The translations under genes and the position numbers were made by a program. DNA of 29,755 nt from CAYOPE01 sp964405805 (GTDB lineage: Bacteria; Patescibacteriota; Doudnabacteria; UBA920; O2-02-FULL-48-8), in assembly GCA_964405805.1 (NCBI GenBank), contig CAYOPE010000008.1, positions 1-29,755 on the forward strand. The letters run 5' to 3'. The number at the start of each line of letters is the position of its first letter. The stretch's first letter is position 1. A model generated the notes under the pieces. The model had not been told where the DNA came from. It worked only from the letters and a program-made list of their open reading frames with translations, and made no database searches. Of this stretch, positions 29,434-29,755 are shown piece after piece.

Positions 29434-29755
29434 TTATCCTATTGGCAGATCCATGGGAGGAGCTGATTTTACTGTGTGAACCTTTTCAATCTGGGAAACT
29501 CGACTATGCTGTGCTTGTGGGAAGTGAAAAATTGACGCCAACTCCTCTGTGTTCATACGGACCTTTCCTACTCCTCGCCAGTGACTTCTGGCTGTGACCC
29601 AGTGCAGCATGTGGCGCTTACGAGTCAAGATATTAAATTGCAGATATGGCCGTTCGAGAGTTTCCGAAATTTTATAGGCTTTATCAGTCCAACTATGTCC
29701 AATATCAGGTTTAATTCCACTAAGATTTACGTCGTCAAAATTTCTAAAAGCTCCA
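29434..29755 (-). CDS. T4SS-associated partner protein, C-terminal part (cut by window end)
   Basis: The minus strand is open from the window end to TAA 29434-29436, giving about 106 residues with the 5' part missing. The core RRSHWRG-like segment, here TARSHWRGVGKVRMNTEELASIF with FHFPQAQ, and the C-terminal VKSAPPMDLPIG match the protein commonly found before TraG/VirD4-like ATPases in CPR and Gram-positive bacteria (DUF8128-type). The ATPase gene follows 6 bases later, so they form an operon. The assignment is by motif memory. Confidence 0.75.
   Translation of the reverse strand, partial: GAFRNFDDVNLSGIKPDIGHSWTDKAYKISETLERPYLQFNILTRKRHMLHWVTARSHWRGVGKVRMNTEELASIFHFPQAQHSRVSQIEKVHTVKSAPPMDLPIG

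Noticed and set aside
1..29755. CRISPR array, rRNA, classical insertion sequence or prophage
   Set aside because: No regularly spaced repeats, rRNA signatures, DDE or HUH transposase, or phage structural genes were seen on either strand.

Overview
The window reads as chromosomal DNA of a Candidate Phyla Radiation (Patescibacteria) bacterium, probably of a Parcubacteria-like lineage. The placement is inferred from gene content: a TraG/VirD4-type ATPase behind a partner protein with the NTEELASIFHFP signature, a uridylyltransferase-only GlmU homologue, an NQR2/RnfD-like membrane domain fused to a flavin reductase, a proton pyrophosphatase, and very tight intergenic spacing. The standard bacterial code is used; TGA is a stop. 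Most of the DNA is of moderate, slightly AT-leaning composition, interrupted by four clearly GC-richer islands.

Layout. 1-237: C-terminal end of an unidentified plus-strand gene. 240-1415: GC-rich island A (coiled-coil protein). 1416-1795: non-coding, with two long inverted repeats. 1796-9641: core genes: M23 peptidase, gltX, WecG/TagA glycosyltransferase, a small unknown, def, fmt, a metallo-beta-lactamase-fold hydrolase, murI, a DUF1761 membrane protein, and a CYTH gene broken by an in-frame stop. 9673-10880: GC-rich island B, two tandem two-gene units sharing a structured 3' module. 10886-20397: GT39-like membrane glycosyltransferase, DEAD-box helicase, small membrane protein, aldehyde dehydrogenase, a GIY-YIG gene inside a palindromic element, an acetolactate-synthase-like ThDP enzyme, an RnfD-like/FNR fusion, ApbE, and an FMN-binding protein. 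20457-21169: tRNA-Gln(CTG) and a GT2 glycosyltransferase. 21183-21955: GC-rich island C (three tiny membrane proteins). 21974-26113: YbaB, H+-PPase, mnmA, GlmU-like uridylyltransferase. 26114-26810: GC-rich island D. 26841-29755: TrmB-like regulator, TraG/VirD4-like ATPase and its truncated upstream partner.

Gene groups. def-fmt handle N-terminal formyl-methionine; gltX, tRNA-Gln and mnmA serve translation. The M23 peptidase, murI, the GlmU-like enzyme, WecG, GT39 and GT2 serve the cell envelope. The FMN-binding protein, ApbE, RnfD-FNR and the ThDP enzyme form a near-contiguous run suggesting a small flavin-based membrane electron-transfer system.

Two gene-expression styles coexist. At seven core-gene starts a sigma70-like -10 box ends exactly 6 bp before the ATG (7 and 8 bp at two more), implying leaderless mRNAs. 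The GC-rich islands have short leaders, most with strong Shine-Dalgarno sequences, and strong hairpin terminators, and I recognise none of their proteins. These islands, the tandem modules of island B, and a GIY-YIG palindromic element with a gene-less derivative are the most interesting signals here. Composition and homology statements are by eye; no search was run.
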